A stretch of 64,000 nt of DNA, from contig SZWC01006740.1 of assembly GCA_023375785.1 (NCBI GenBank), positions 25,887 to 89,886 on the forward strand, given 5' to 3'. This stretch comes from Penium margaritaceum. Taxonomy: Eukaryota; Streptophyta; Zygnematophyceae; Desmidiales; Peniaceae. The notes below the pieces were generated by a model. That model made no database searches. It was not told the origin of the DNA and saw only the letters and a program-made list of their open reading frames with translations. This document shows positions 12,701-25,489 of the stretch, piece after piece. The first letter of the stretch is position 1. The number at the start of each line of letters is the position of its first letter. Made by a program: the position numbers and the translations under genes.

Positions 12701-15700
12701 GCAAGTATGAAGAACTTTAACAAGTAGTGGCACGGTGTGGCTAGTGTGCACAGTGACCAACCAAAGGGTGAATACGTTGCTGACTATGACCGAAGAAGTC
12801 CACTATGTGTGGTCAACATTGACAACTCATAAGACGCGTCACGAATGGTCAGAGGGAGAGACAATGGTTTGGGAACCCTATGCATGGACTAGAAAGGACA
12901 CATAACTTCAATACATAGTGGCACGGTGCGGCTAATATGCACATCAAACATCCAAACTAGGCACATGTCACTGACCATGACCAGAGAATTTCAATATGGG
13001 TGGTTGACCAACCATAACACAAGTTACAAACGGTCAGGGGAGGAAACAATGGTTTGGGAATATCAGTTCTCAACTAGCAAGTACAACGACCTTCAGTCAG
13101 TAGTAGCACGGTGTGGCTACCATGCACAATGACTGACTAAAGTATGCATATGTACTGCCTTTGACCAAAGAAATCCGTTGTGTCTGGTCAACATGGACAA
13201 CTCATAATACGAGTCCCAAATGGTCAGAGAGGGAAACAATGGTTTGGGAACACCAAGTATCAAATAGCAAGCACAAGGAGCTACAATACGTTGTGGCACG
13301 GTGTGGATACCATGCACGATGACCAACCAAAGTATGCATATGTCACTGACCATGACCAAAGAATGTCACCATGTGTGGTAAACTTTGACAACTCATAACA
13401 AGAGTAAAAAATGGGCAGGGTGGAAGATCATGGTTTGTGAATACCAGTTATCAACTAGCAAGTACAAATACCTTCAATATGTAGTAGCACAGTGTGGCTA
13501 CGATGCACAGTGACCAACCAAAGTACGCATATGTCACTGACCATGAACAAAGAATTTCGCTTCATGTGGTCAATGTTGACAACTCACAACACGAGTCACA
13601 GATATTCAGAGGGGATAACAATGGTTTGGGACCACTAGCTATCAACAAGAAAGCACGGAGACCTTCAATACATAGTGATATGGCGTGGTAACCATGTACA
13701 GTGACAAACCAAAGGAGGAATATGTCACTAACTATGACCAAAAAAAATTCACAGTGTGTTGTCAACGTTGAAAACGCATAACACGAGTCACAAATGGTCT
13801 GAGGGGGAAATAATCGGTGTGGAAAACTAGTTATCAACTAGCAAGTAGAAAGATTTTGAACAAGTAGTGGCACGGTGTGGCTAGTGTGCATAGTGACCAA
13901 CCAAGGTATGCATATGTCATTGACTATGACCGAAGAAGTCCACTATGTGTGGTCAACATTGAAAACTCATAACACGATTCACAAATGGTCAGAGGGCGAG
14001 ACAATGTTTTGGGAACCCTATGTATTGACAAGAAGGGACAAAGAAATTCAATACGTAGTGGCACGGTGTGGCTACCATGCACACCAAAAAACCAACGTAG
14101 GCATATGTCACTGAGCATGACCAAAGAATTTCAATATGGGTGGTCAACATTCACCAACCATAACACGAGTCACAAACGGTCAGAGGGGAAAACAATTGTC
14201 TGGGAATATCAGTTATCAACTAGCAAGTAGAGCGACCTTCAATCAGTATAAGCACGGTGTGGCTACCATGCACAATGACCGACCAAAGTAGGTATATGTA
14301 TTGCCTTTGACCAAAGAAATCCGCTGTGTGTGGACAGCATTAACAACTCATCAAAGGAATCACAAATGGTCAGAGTGCAAAACCATGGTCTGGGAACATC
14401 AGGTATCAACTAGCAAGCACAAGGACCTTCAAGAGGTTATGGCACGGTGTGGATGCCATGCACGATGACCAACCAAAGTAAGCATATGTCACTGACCATG
14501 ACCAAATAATGTCACTAAGTGTGGTAAACGTTGACAGCCCATAACACGAGTCACAAATGGTCTCAGTGGAAGACAGTGGTTTGTTAATATTAGTTATTGA
14601 GTAACAAGTACAAATACATTCAATATGCAGTGGCAGAGCGTGGCTACCATGCACAGTGACCAACCAACGTATGCATATGTCACTGACCATGACCAGCGAA
14701 TTTCACTTCATGTAGTCAGCGTTGACAACTCACAACACGAGTCACAGGTAGTCAAACAGGGGTAACAATGGTTTGGGAACACTAGCTAGTAACTAGAAAG
14801 CACAAATACGTTTAACATGTAGTGACACGGCGTGGTAACCATGTACACTGACAAACCAAAGTAGGCATATGTCACTGACCATGACCAAACGAATTTCACC
14901 GTGTGTGGTCAATATTGAAAACTCATAACACGAGTCACAAATGGTCAGAGGGGGAAACAATGGGTTGGGAACACTAGTTGTCAACTAGCAAGTACGAAGA
15001 ACTTCAACAAGTAGTGGCACGGTTTGGCTAGCGTGCACAGTGACTAACCAAAGGATGAATACGTCACTGACTATGACCGAGGAAATCCAGTATGCGTGGT
15101 CAACATTGAGAACGCATAACACGAGACACAAACTGTCAGAGGGAGAGACAATGGTTTGAGAACCCTATGCATGGACTAGAAAGGACAAATAACTTCAATA
15201 CGTAGTGGCACGGTGTGGCTACTATGCACACCAAACAATCAAACTTGGCATATGTCACTGACCATGATGAAAGAATTTCAATATGGGTGGTCAACATTCA
15301 CCAATCATAACACGAGTCACAAACGGTCAGATGGGGAAACAATGGTATGTGAATATCAGTTCTCAACTGGCAAGTACAGAGACCTTCAATCAGTATAAGC
15401 ACGGTGTGGTTACCATGCACAATGACCGACCAAAGTAGGCATATGTACTACCATTGACCAAAGAAATCCGCTGTCTGTGGTTACCGTTGACAACTCATAA
15501 TAGGAGTCACAAATGGTCAGAGGGGGAGACAATGGTTTGGGAAGACCAGGTATCAACTAGCAAGCACAAGGACCTTCAATAAATTGTGGCACGGTGTGGA
15601 TACCATGCATGATGACCAACCAAAGTAGGCATATGTCAGTGACCATGACCAAATAATGTCACTAAGTGTGGTAAACTTTGACAACTCATAACACGAGTCA

Positions 15701-16655
15701 CAAATGGTCAGAGTGGAAGACAATGGTTTGTAAATACTAGTCATTGTGTAGCAAGTACAAAGACCTTCAATATGTAACGTCACAGCATGGCTACCATGCA
15801 CATTGACCAACCAAACTATGCATAGGTCAATGACCATGACCAACAAATTTCACTTCATGTGGTCAGCGTTGAAAACTCATAACACGAGTCACAGATAGTC
15901 AAAGGGGGGTAACATTGGTTTGGGAACACTAGCTATTGACTAGAAAGCACAAATACCTTCAATACGTAGTAACACGGCGTGGTAACCATGTACAATGACA
16001 AACCAAAGTAGACATATGTCACTAACCATGACTAAACAAATTTCACAGTGTGTGGTCAACGTTGAAAACTCATCACACGAGTCACAAATGGTCAAAGGGG
16101 GGGACAATGGGTTAAAAACACTAGTTATCAACTAGCAATTACGAAGAACTTCAACAAGTAGTGGCACGGTGTGGCTACCGTGCACAGTGACCAACCAAAG
16201 GATGAATACGTCGCTGACTATGACCGAAGAAGTCCACTGTGTGTGGTCAACCGGACAACTCATAACACGAGTCACAAATGGTCAGAGGGAGAGACAATGG
16301 TTTGGGAACCCTATGCATGGACTAGAAAGGACAAATAACTTCAATACGTAGTGGCACGGTGTGGCTAATACGCACACCACACATCCAAACTAGGCATATG
16401 TCACTGACCATGACCAGAGAATTTCAATATGGGTGGTTGACCAACCATAACACGAGTAACAAACGGTCATGGGAGGAAACAATGGTTTAGGAATATCAGT
16501 TCTCAACTAGCAAGTACAACGAACTTCAGTCAGTAGTAGCATGGTGTGGCTACCATGCACAATGACCGACCAAAATAGGCATATGTACTGCCTTTGATGA
16601 AAGAAATCCGTTGTGTCTGGTCAACATCGACAACTCATAATACGAGTCATAAATG

Positions 16656-17037
16656 GTCAGAGGGGAAAACAATTGTTTGGGAACACCAAGTATCAAATAG
16701 TGAGCACAAGGAGCTACAATACGTTGTGGCACGGTGTGGATACCATGCACGATGACCAACCAAGGTATGCATATGTCACTGACCATGACCAAAGAATGTC
16801 ACCATGTGTGGTAAACTTTGACAACTCATAACACGAGTCACAAATGGTCAGAGGGGAAAACAATTGTTTGGGAACACCAAGTATCAAATAGTGAGCACAA
16901 GGAGCTACAATACGTTGTGGCACGGTGTGGATACCATGCACGATGACCAACCAAGGTATGCATATGTCACTGACCATGACCAAAGAATGTCACCATGTGT
17001 GGTAAACTTTGACAACTCATAACACAAGTCAAGAATG
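16656..17037 (-). repeat. Exact tandem duplication of one 191-bp monomer (right arm)
   Basis: The segments 16,656-16,846 and 16,847-17,037 are near-identical, including rare variants such as 'caaatagtgagc'. This explains the 1,331-bp interval in the right arm. It affects a different monomer type from the duplication in the left arm, so the two events are independent. Confidence 0.85.
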
Positions 17038-18479
17038 GTAAGGGTGGAAGATAATGGTTTGTGAATACTAGTTATCAACTAGCAAGTACAAATACCTTCA
17101 ATATGTAGTGGCACAGTGTGGCTACAATGCACAGTGTCCAACCAAAGTATGCACATGTCACTGACCATGAACAAAGAATTTCACTTCATGTGGTCAATGT
17201 TGACAACTCACAACACGATTCACAGATATTCAGAGGGGGTAACAATGGTTTGGAAACGCTAGCTATTAATAAGAAAGCACAGAGACCCTCAATACGTAGT
17301 GATACGGTGTGGTAACCATGTACAGTGACAAACCAAAGTAGGCACATGTCACTAACCATGACCAAAAGAATTTCACAGTGTGTGCTCAACGTTCGAAACG
17401 CATAACACGATTCACAAATGGTCAGAGGGGGAAACAATGGGTTGGGAACACTAGTTATCAGCTAGCAAGTAGAAAGATTTTTGACAAGTAGAAGCATGGT
17501 GTGGCTAGCGTGCACAGTGACCAACCAAAGGATGCATATGTCCTTGACTATGACCGAAGAAGTCCACTATGTGTGGTCAACATTGTAAACTCATAACACG
17601 AGTCACAAATGGTCAGAGGGCGAGACAATGGTTTTGGGAACCCTATGTATCGACAAGGACAGACAAAGAAATTCAATACGTAGGGGCACGGTGTGGCTAC
17701 TATGCACACCAAACAACCAAAGTACGCATATGGCACTGACCATGACCAAAGAGTTTCAATATGGGTGGTCAACATTCACTAACCATTACACGAGTCACAA
17801 ATGGCCAGAGGGGGAAACAATGGTCTCGGAATATCAGTTCTCAACTAGCAAGTACAGCGACCTTCAATCAATATAAGCACGGTGTGGCTACCATGCACAA
17901 TGACCGTCCAAAGTAGGCATATGTACTGCCTTTGACCAAAGAAATCAGTTGTGTGTTGACAGCGTTGACAACTCATAATACGAATCACAAATGGTCAGAG
18001 GGGGAAACAATGGTCTGGGAGCATCAGGTATCAACTAGCAAGCACAAGGACCTTCAACAAGTTGTGGCACAGTGTGGATGCCATGCACGATGACCAACCA
18101 AAGTAGACATATGTCATTGACCATGACCACATAATGTCACTGAGTGTTGTAAACTTTGACAGCTCATAACACGAGTCACAAATGGTCAGAGTGGAAGACA
18201 ATGGTTCGTGAATACTAGTTATTGCGTACCAAGTACAAATACCTTCAATATGTAGTGGCACAGCGTGGCTACCATGTATAGTGACCAACCAAAGCATGCA
18301 TATGTCACTGACCATGACCAACGAATTTCACTTCATGTGGTCAGCGTTGACAAATCACATTACAAGTCACAGATAGTCAAAGGGGGGTAATCGTCTTCCA
18401 TCCCAGCTTTCAACTCGAAAGCACAAAGACCTTCTATATGTAGTGAGACGGCGTGGTAACCACGTACAGTGACAAACCA

Positions 18480-18676
18480 AACTAGGCATATGTCACTGAC
18501 CATGACCAAAGAATTTCAATATGGGTGGTCAGCTTTCACAGCCCATAACATGAGTCACAACTGGTCATAGGGGAAAAACATGGTTTCAAAACACTATGTA
18601 TCTTCTAGCAAGTACAAATATTTTTCGTATGTATTGGCACGGTGTGGCTACCGTGCACAATGACCTATCCAAGTAG
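18480..18676 (-). repeat. Edge monomer mirrored at the other end of the array
   Basis: In reverse complement this monomer shares variants with the one at 623-840 that I do not see in interior copies: CTACTTGGATAGG, AATACATAC followed by an A-rich run, and GCTAGAAGATACATAGTG, then GTTTTGAAACCATG. The satellite stops at the end of this match on the right, while on the left more degenerate copies continue outward. Confidence 0.75.
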
Positions 18677-19151
18677 TTCAGCTTCTGGTTGTCGGTTCCT
18701 TGGCCGTTGAATACTAGCGTGAGTGCTGACTCGGTCTCTTCCTTCCAGTTCAGGGCCACCGTGCCCTCTTCTCCATTGAAACGGCACAACTACACCGCAC
18801 TTCCGGCAGCCATTGCACGTGGCACCGCACTCGGGTAAGACAAACCAGTTGGTGTCTTGCAACACGGTTGCTCGGATCTGCTCACAGGAACCGGAGGATC
18901 AATGCGCAGCGGAGTGATTAAACCTGGTCCCCACGAGAGCTGCGAGCCCTCGAAGCCTCGGTTGCAGTACCACCGCTGGACTCGTTCCGGTGTGACCTCC
19001 TCGGTCCTTGGCGAGGCTCCAGCCTCCCAAGACTTAGAGCGTCCAATGCCCGGGCAACGAAGTCCACGCTCGGTGCGTCACCTGCCAACCTTGCGCTCCA
19101 ACGGAGCTGCGCCAGCTTCCTCGAAAAAGGCAATCAGCCAGAAGGCCTTCT

Positions 19152-19163
19152 GCTCTGATACCA
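19152..19163 (-). other. Primer-binding site, initiator tRNA-Met type
   Basis: The minus strand reads TGGTATCAGAGC, identical to the first 12 bases of the PBS of the complete LTR element at 43,948. This match anchors the identification of the whole fragment. Confidence 0.75.
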
Positions 19164-19603
19164 GACGATCTACCCCCAGAAAACTTCTGGAAGGAGACCA
19201 CTTCTCCAACACAACTCTAGAATTATCCTTTCACAACTTGAGAGCTCTCTCCTCTCACAACTCTTTGGAAACTGGGAACTTGAGCCAAAGTCCAAATGGA
19301 AGACAATTGGAACTAAGAATAAGTTAATGAACCAAGCAACACAATGGGCTATGTATAGCCTTTGGGCCTAGAGCCCCACGCTCGAAGAACCAACTCGTCG
19401 TATACACGCAAAAGCATCCTAGTGACAAGATGACACACCGTGTCCCGTGCTCTCACACTCTCACACACACACAATTGTGAGTACTCCGTGTCTCGTACTC
19501 TCTTCTCACAAAGTCGAGTGCACCGTGAGTCGCACTCCCACACGTGCGAGCGTCGACGCTCCACAAACTTCCATGCTCAATTAGGAGATTTCGTGTTACA
19601 CAT
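19164..19603 (-). repeat. Putative LTR of the minus-strand fragment
   Basis: It lies directly upstream, in element orientation, of the primer-binding site. The outer edge is set where the 13-bp array begins; in element orientation it starts TGTAACACG, which would fit a TG terminus. The inner edge is less certain because the bases next to the PBS do not end in CA. No second LTR is present in the window. Confidence 0.5.
19349..19358 (-). promoter_or_regulatory. TATA-like box in the fragment LTR
   Basis: CTATACATAG on the minus strand lies about 190 bp before the PBS, a plausible place for an LTR promoter. It is supported only by motif and position. Confidence 0.35.
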
Positions 19604-21389
19604 ACACTTTGTACATAATGTTTGTGCATACACTTTGTGCATAAACGTTGTGCATAAACTTTGTACATAAACTTTGTGAATAAACTTTGTGCATAAACTT
19701 TGTGCATAAACATTGTGCATAAACTTTGTGCATAACCTTTGTACATAAACTTTGTGCATAAACTTTGTGCGTAAACTTTGTGCATAAACCTTGTGCATAC
19801 AATCTGTGCATAAACTTTGTGCTTAAACTTTCTGCATAAACGTTGTGCATATAATTTGTGCAAAACCTTTGTGCATAAACTTTGTGCATAGACCTTGTGC
19901 ATAAACCTTGTACATAAACGTTGTGCATAAGCTTTGTGCATAAACTTTGTGCATAGACTTTGTGCATAAACTTTGTGCATACACTTTGTGCATAAATGTT
20001 GTGCAAAACCTTTGTGCATTAACTCTGTGCATAAACTTTGTGCATAAACTTTGTGCATAAACTTTGTGCATAAACTTTGTGCATACACTTTGTGCATAAA
20101 CTTTGTGCATAAACTTTGTGCATAAACTTTGTGCATAAACGTTCTGCATAAACTTTGTGCATAAACTTTGTGCATAAACGTTGTGCATAAACTTTGTGCA
20201 TACACTTTGTGCATAAACGTTGTGCATAAACTTTGTGCATACACTTTGTGCATAAACGTTGTGCATAAACTTTGTGCATAAACTTTGTGCATAAACTTTG
20301 TGCATAAACTTTGTGCATACACTTTGTGCATAAACTTTGTGCATAAACTTTGTGCATAAACTTTGTGCATAAACGTTCTGCACAAACTTTGTGCACAAAC
20401 TTTGTGCATAAACTTTGTGCATAACTTTTGTGCATAAAGTTTGTGCATAAACGTTGTGCATAAACTTTGTGCATAAAATTTGTACATACACTTCGTGCAT
20501 AAACGTTGTGCATACACTTTGTGCATAAACTTTGTGCATAAACTTTGTGCATAAACTTTATGCATAAACTTTGTGCATAAACGTTTTGCATAAACTTTGT
20601 GCATAAACGTTGTTCATAAACTTTGTACATAACCGTTGTGCACAAACATTGTGCATAAACTTTGTTCATACAATTTGTGCATAAACTTTGTGCATAAACT
20701 TTGTGCATAAACTTAGTGCATAAACTTAGTGCATAAACTTTGTGCATAAACTTTGTGCATAAATGTTGTGCATAAAATTTGTGCATAAACTTTGTGCAAA
20801 AACGTTGTGCATACATTTTGTGCATAAACTTTGTGCAAAAACTTTGTTCATAAATTTTTTGCATAAACCTTGTGCTTAAAATTTGTGCATACACTTTGTG
20901 CATAAACGTTGTGTATAACATTTGTGCAAAAACTTTGTGCATAAACGTTGTGCATAAACTTTGTGCATACAATTTGTGCATAAACGTTGTGCATAAACTT
21001 TGTGCATAAACGTTGTGCATAAATGTTTTGCATAAACTTTGTGCATAAAATTTGTGCATAAACGTTGTGCATAAACTTTGTGCATACACTTTGTGCATAA
21101 ACCTTTTCCAAAAACGTTGTGCACAAACATTGTGCACAAACTTTGTGCATAAACGTTGTGCATACACTTTGTGCATTACCTTTGTGCATAAACTTTGTGT
21201 ATAAACGTTGTGCATAAAATCTGTGCAAAACATTGCGCATAAACGTTGTGCATAAAATTTGTGCATAAACTTTTTACATAAACTTTGTGCAAGAGCTTTG
21301 TGCATAAACAATGTGCATAATGTTTGTGCATAAACGTTTTGCATAAACTTTGTGCATAACCTTTGTGCATAAACTTTGCGCATGAACTT

Positions 21390-21812
21390 TGTGCATAAAC
21401 TTTGTGCATACACTTCGTGCATAAACGTTGTGCATAACCATTGTGCAAAAACGTTGTGCATAAACGTCGTGCATAAGCTTTGTCCATAAACTTTGTGCAT
21501 AAACTCTGTGCATAAACGTTGTGCATACACTTTGTGCATAAACGATGTGCATAAACTTTGTGCATACACTTCGTGCATAAACGTTGTGCATAACCATTGT
21601 GCAAAAACGTTGTGCATAAACGTCGTGCATAAGCTTTGTCCATAAACTTTGTGCATAAACTCTGTGCATAAACGTTGTGCATACACTTTGTGCATAAACG
21701 ATGTGCATAAACTTTGTGCATACACTTCGTGCATAAACGTTGTGCATAACCATTGTGCAAAAACGTTGTGCATAAACGTCGTGCATAAGCTTTGTCCATA
21801 AACTTTGTGCAT
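21390..21812 (+). repeat. 156-bp tandem sub-repeat (about 2.7 copies)
   Basis: The rare combination ACACTTCG, AACCATT, AACGTCG and GCTTTGTCC recurs at offsets of 156 bp (12 units of 13). The copies look identical. It is a local recent amplification within block A. Confidence 0.85.
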
Positions 21813-24800
21813 AAACTTTGTGCATAAGCTTTGTGCATTAACCTTTTGCATAAACTTTGTGCATAATCCTTGTGCATAAACTTTGTGCATAAACTTTGCG
21901 CATGAACTTTGCGCATAAACTTTGTGCATAAACATTGTGCGTAAACTTTGTGCATAAACTTTGTGCATACACTTTGTGCATAAACATTGTGCTTAAACCT
22001 TGTGCATACAATTTGTCCATAAACGTTGTGCATAAACCTTGTGCATAAACTTTGTCCGTAAACGTTCTGCATAACCTTTGTGCATACAATTTGTGCATGA
22101 ACTTTCTCCATAAACTTTGTGCATAAACTTTGTGCATAAACGTTGTTCATAAACTTTGTGCATAAAGTTTGTGCATAAACTTTGTGCATAAACGCTGTGC
22201 ATATTCATTGTGCATACAATTTGTGCATGAACGTTATGCATAAACATTTTCTGGATAAACTTTGCGCATAAACGTTGTGCATAAACCTTGTGCATAAACT
22301 TTGTGCATAAACTTTGTGCATAAACGTTGTGCATAAACTTTGTGCAAAAACGTTGTGCATAAGCTATGTGCATAAACATTGTGCATACAATTTGTGCATA
22401 CACTTTGTGCATAAACTTTGTGCATACACTATGTGCATAAACGTTGTGCATAAACTTTGTAGACATCCTTTGAGCATAAACTTTGTGCATAAACTTTGTG
22501 CATAAACATTGTGCGTAAACATTGTGCATAAACTTTGTACATAAACTTAGTGCATAAACTTTGTGCATAAACTTTGTGCATAAACGTTGTGCATAAAATT
22601 TGTGCATAAGCCTTGTGCATAAACGTTGTGCATGAACCTTGTGCATAAACGTTGTGCATAAGCTTTGTGCATAAACTTTGTGCATAAACGTTGTGCATAA
22701 ACTTTGTGCATACACTTTGTGCATAAATGTTGTGCAAAAACTTTGGTTATACACTTTGTGCATAAACGTTGTGCATAAACTTTGTGCATAAACTTTTGCG
22801 TAAACGTTGTGCATAAATTTTGTGCATAAACTTTGTGCATAAACTTTGTGCGTAAATGTTGTGCATAAAGTTTGTGCATAAACGTTGTGCATAAACTTTG
22901 TGCATAAAAGTTTTGCATACACTTTCTGCAGAAACGTTGTGCATACACTTTGTGCATAAACTTTGTGCATAAACTTTGTGCATAAACTTTATGCATAAAC
23001 TTTGTGCATAAATGTTTTGCATAAACTTTGTGCATAAACGTTGTTCATAAACTTTGTGCATAAACGTGGTGAATAAACCTTGTGCATAATCTTTGTGCAT
23101 AAAATTTGTGCATAAACTTTGTGCATAAGCTTTGTGCATAAACTTAGTGCATAAACTTTGTACATAACCTTTGTGCATAAACTTTGTGCATAAACGTTGT
23201 GCATCAACTTTGTGCATAAACTTTGTGCATGAACTTGGTGCATAAACGTTGTGCATAAATTTTGTGCATAAACTTTGTGCATAAACTTTGTTGATAAAAT
23301 TTGTGCATAAACCTTGTGCATAAAATTTGTGCATAAACTTTGTGCATAAACTTTGTGCATAAACGTGCTGCATAACATTTGTGTAAAAACTTTGTGCATA
23401 AACGTTGTGCATAAACTTTGTGCATAAACTTTGTGCATACATATTGTGCATAAACGTTGTGCATAAAATTTATGCATAAACGTTTTGCATAAACTACGTG
23501 CATAAACTTTGTACATAAATCTTTTTCATAAACTTTGTGCACAAATTATGTGCATAAACTTTGTGCATAAACGTTGTGCATAAACTTCGTGCATAAACTT
23601 TATGCATAACATTCGTGAATAAACTTTCTGCACAAACGTTGTGCATAAACTTTATGCATAAACTTTGTGCATAAACTTTGTGCATAACCTTTGTGCATAC
23701 ATTTTGTGCATAAACTTTGTGCATAAACTTTTTGTTTAAATGTTGAGCATAAACGTTGTGCAAAACCTTTGTGCATAAACTTTGTGCATATACTTTGTGC
23801 ATAAATTTGTGCATAAACTTTGTGCAAAGGCTTTGTGCATAAATGATGTGCATACTGTTTGTGCATAAACGTTTGGCATAAACTTTGTGCATAAACTTTG
23901 TGCATAAACTTTGTGCATAGACTTTGTGCATAAACTATGTGAATAATCCTTGTGCATAAACTTTGTGCATAAACTTTGTGCATAAACGTTGAGTAAAAAC
24001 TTTCTGCAAAAACTTTGTACATAAACATCCTGCATAAACGTTGTCCATAAACTTTGTGCATACACTTTGTGCATAAACGTTGTGCATAAACTTTGTGCAT
24101 ACACTTTGTGCATAAGCTTTGTGCAAAAACTTTGTGCATGAACGTTGTGAATACACTTTGTGCATAAACTTTGTGCATAAACGTTGTGCATAAACTTTGT
24201 GCATAAATGTTGTGCATAAACTTTGTGCAAACATTTTGTGCATAAACGTTGTGCATATACTTTGTGCATAAACTATGTGCATAAAATTTGTGCAAAAACG
24301 TTGTGAAAAAACTTTGTGCATAAATGATGTGCATAAATTTTGTGCATGAACTTTGTGCATAAACTTTGTGCATCAAGTTTGTGTAGAAGCTTGGTGAATA
24401 AACTTTGTGCATAAACTTTGTGCATAATCCTTGTGCATAAACTTTATGCAAAACCTTTGTGCATAAACTTTGTGCATAAACGTTGTGCATAACTTGGTGC
24501 ATACACTTTGTGCATAAACGTTGTGCTTAAACCTTGTGCATACAATTTGTGCATAAATGTTGTGCATAAACCTTGTGCATAAACGTTGTCCGTAAACGTT
24601 CAGCATAAACTTTCTGCATATCAATTGTGCATAAACTTTCTGCATAAACTTTGTGCACAAACTTTGTACATAACAATTGTTCATCAACTTTGTGCATAAC
24701 CTTTGTGCATAAACGTTGTGCATAAACATTGTGCATAAACATTGTGCATACAATTTGTGCATAAATGTTGTGCATAAACTTTGTGCATAAACTTTGCGCA

Positions 24801-25489
24801 TAAACGTTGTGCATAAACCTTGTGCATAAACTTTGCACATAAACTTTGCGCATAAACTATGTGCACAAATGTTGTGCATAAACTTTGTGCAAAAACATTG
24901 TGCATAAACTATGTGCATACATTTTGTGCATAAATGTTATGCATACACTTTGTGCATAAACTTTGTGCATACACTTTGTGCATAAACGTTGTGCATAAAC
25001 TTTGTAGATAAACTTTGTGCATAAACTTAGTGCATAAACTTTGTACATAAACATTGTGCATAAACTTTGTGCATAAACTTTGTACATGAACTTTGTGCAT
25101 AAACTTTGTGCATAAACTTTGTGCATAAATATTGTGCATAAAATTTGTGCATAAACTTTGTGCATAAACCTTGTGCATAAACCTTGTGCATAAACGTTGT
25201 GCATAAGCTTTGTGCATAAACTTTGTGCATAAACTTTGTGCAAAAACTTTGTACATACACTTTGTGCATAAATGTTGTGCAAAAACTTCGTGCATAAACT
25301 CTGTGCATAAACTTTGTGCATAAACGTTTTGCTTAAATTTTGTGCATTCACTTTGTGCATAAACGTTGTGCATAAACTTTGTGCATACACTTTGTGCATA
25401 AACTTTGTGCATAAACCTTGTACATAAACTTTGTGCATAAACTTTGTGTATAAATGTTGTGCATAAAGTTTGTGCACAAACGTTGTGCA

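Larger units (their letters stand above)
7741..18676 (-). repeat. ~190-bp satellite array, right arm (inverted), six-monomer higher-order repeat
   Basis: This is the same satellite and the same six monomer types as the left arm, in reverse complement. The marker of the CATGAAGTG type (TTCATG on the plus strand) occurs at 8,433, 9,570, 10,127, 11,272, 12,420, 13,561, 14,707, 15,854, 17,185 and 18,332. Most spacings are 1,137-1,148 bp. The exceptions are 557 bp (three monomers missing) and 1,331 bp (one extra monomer). The arm is longer than the left arm (10.9 against 6.9 kb), so array-length change followed or accompanied the inversion. Short open frames are by-products of the repeat. Confidence 0.95.
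18677..19603 (-). mobile_element. LTR retrotransposon fragment (minus strand): LTR, PBS and start of the interior
   Basis: On the minus strand, TGGTATCAGAGC (19,152-19,163) matches the initiator tRNA-Met primer-binding site of plant LTR elements. About 440 bp on its upstream side looks like an LTR, with a TATA-like CTATACATAG and a CA microsatellite near 19,462-19,472. About 475 bp on its downstream side would be the beginning of the element's interior. The fragment ends abruptly at the ~190-bp satellite on one side and at the 13-bp minisatellite on the other. No gag or pol is recognisable; a 156-codon plus-strand frame here runs antisense to the element and I do not call it. The piece is a broken remnant. 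Copia and Gypsy families both use this PBS, so the superfamily is undecided. Confidence 0.65.

Noticed and set aside
294-18321. Dozens of 60-106-codon frames within the ~190-bp satellite
   Set aside because: They repeat with the satellite period, occur on both strands and have no domain character.
18665-18865. Cysteine-rich minus frame (CGATCNGCRKCG) as a zinc knuckle
   Set aside because: The Cys/His spacing does not match the CX2CX4HX4C knuckle of Gag, and the stretch is short and truncated at the satellite.
18857-19327. 156-codon plus-strand frame
   Set aside because: It runs antisense through an LTR-element fragment, crossing its primer-binding site and LTR. I see no motif, and GC-rich composition explains the openness.
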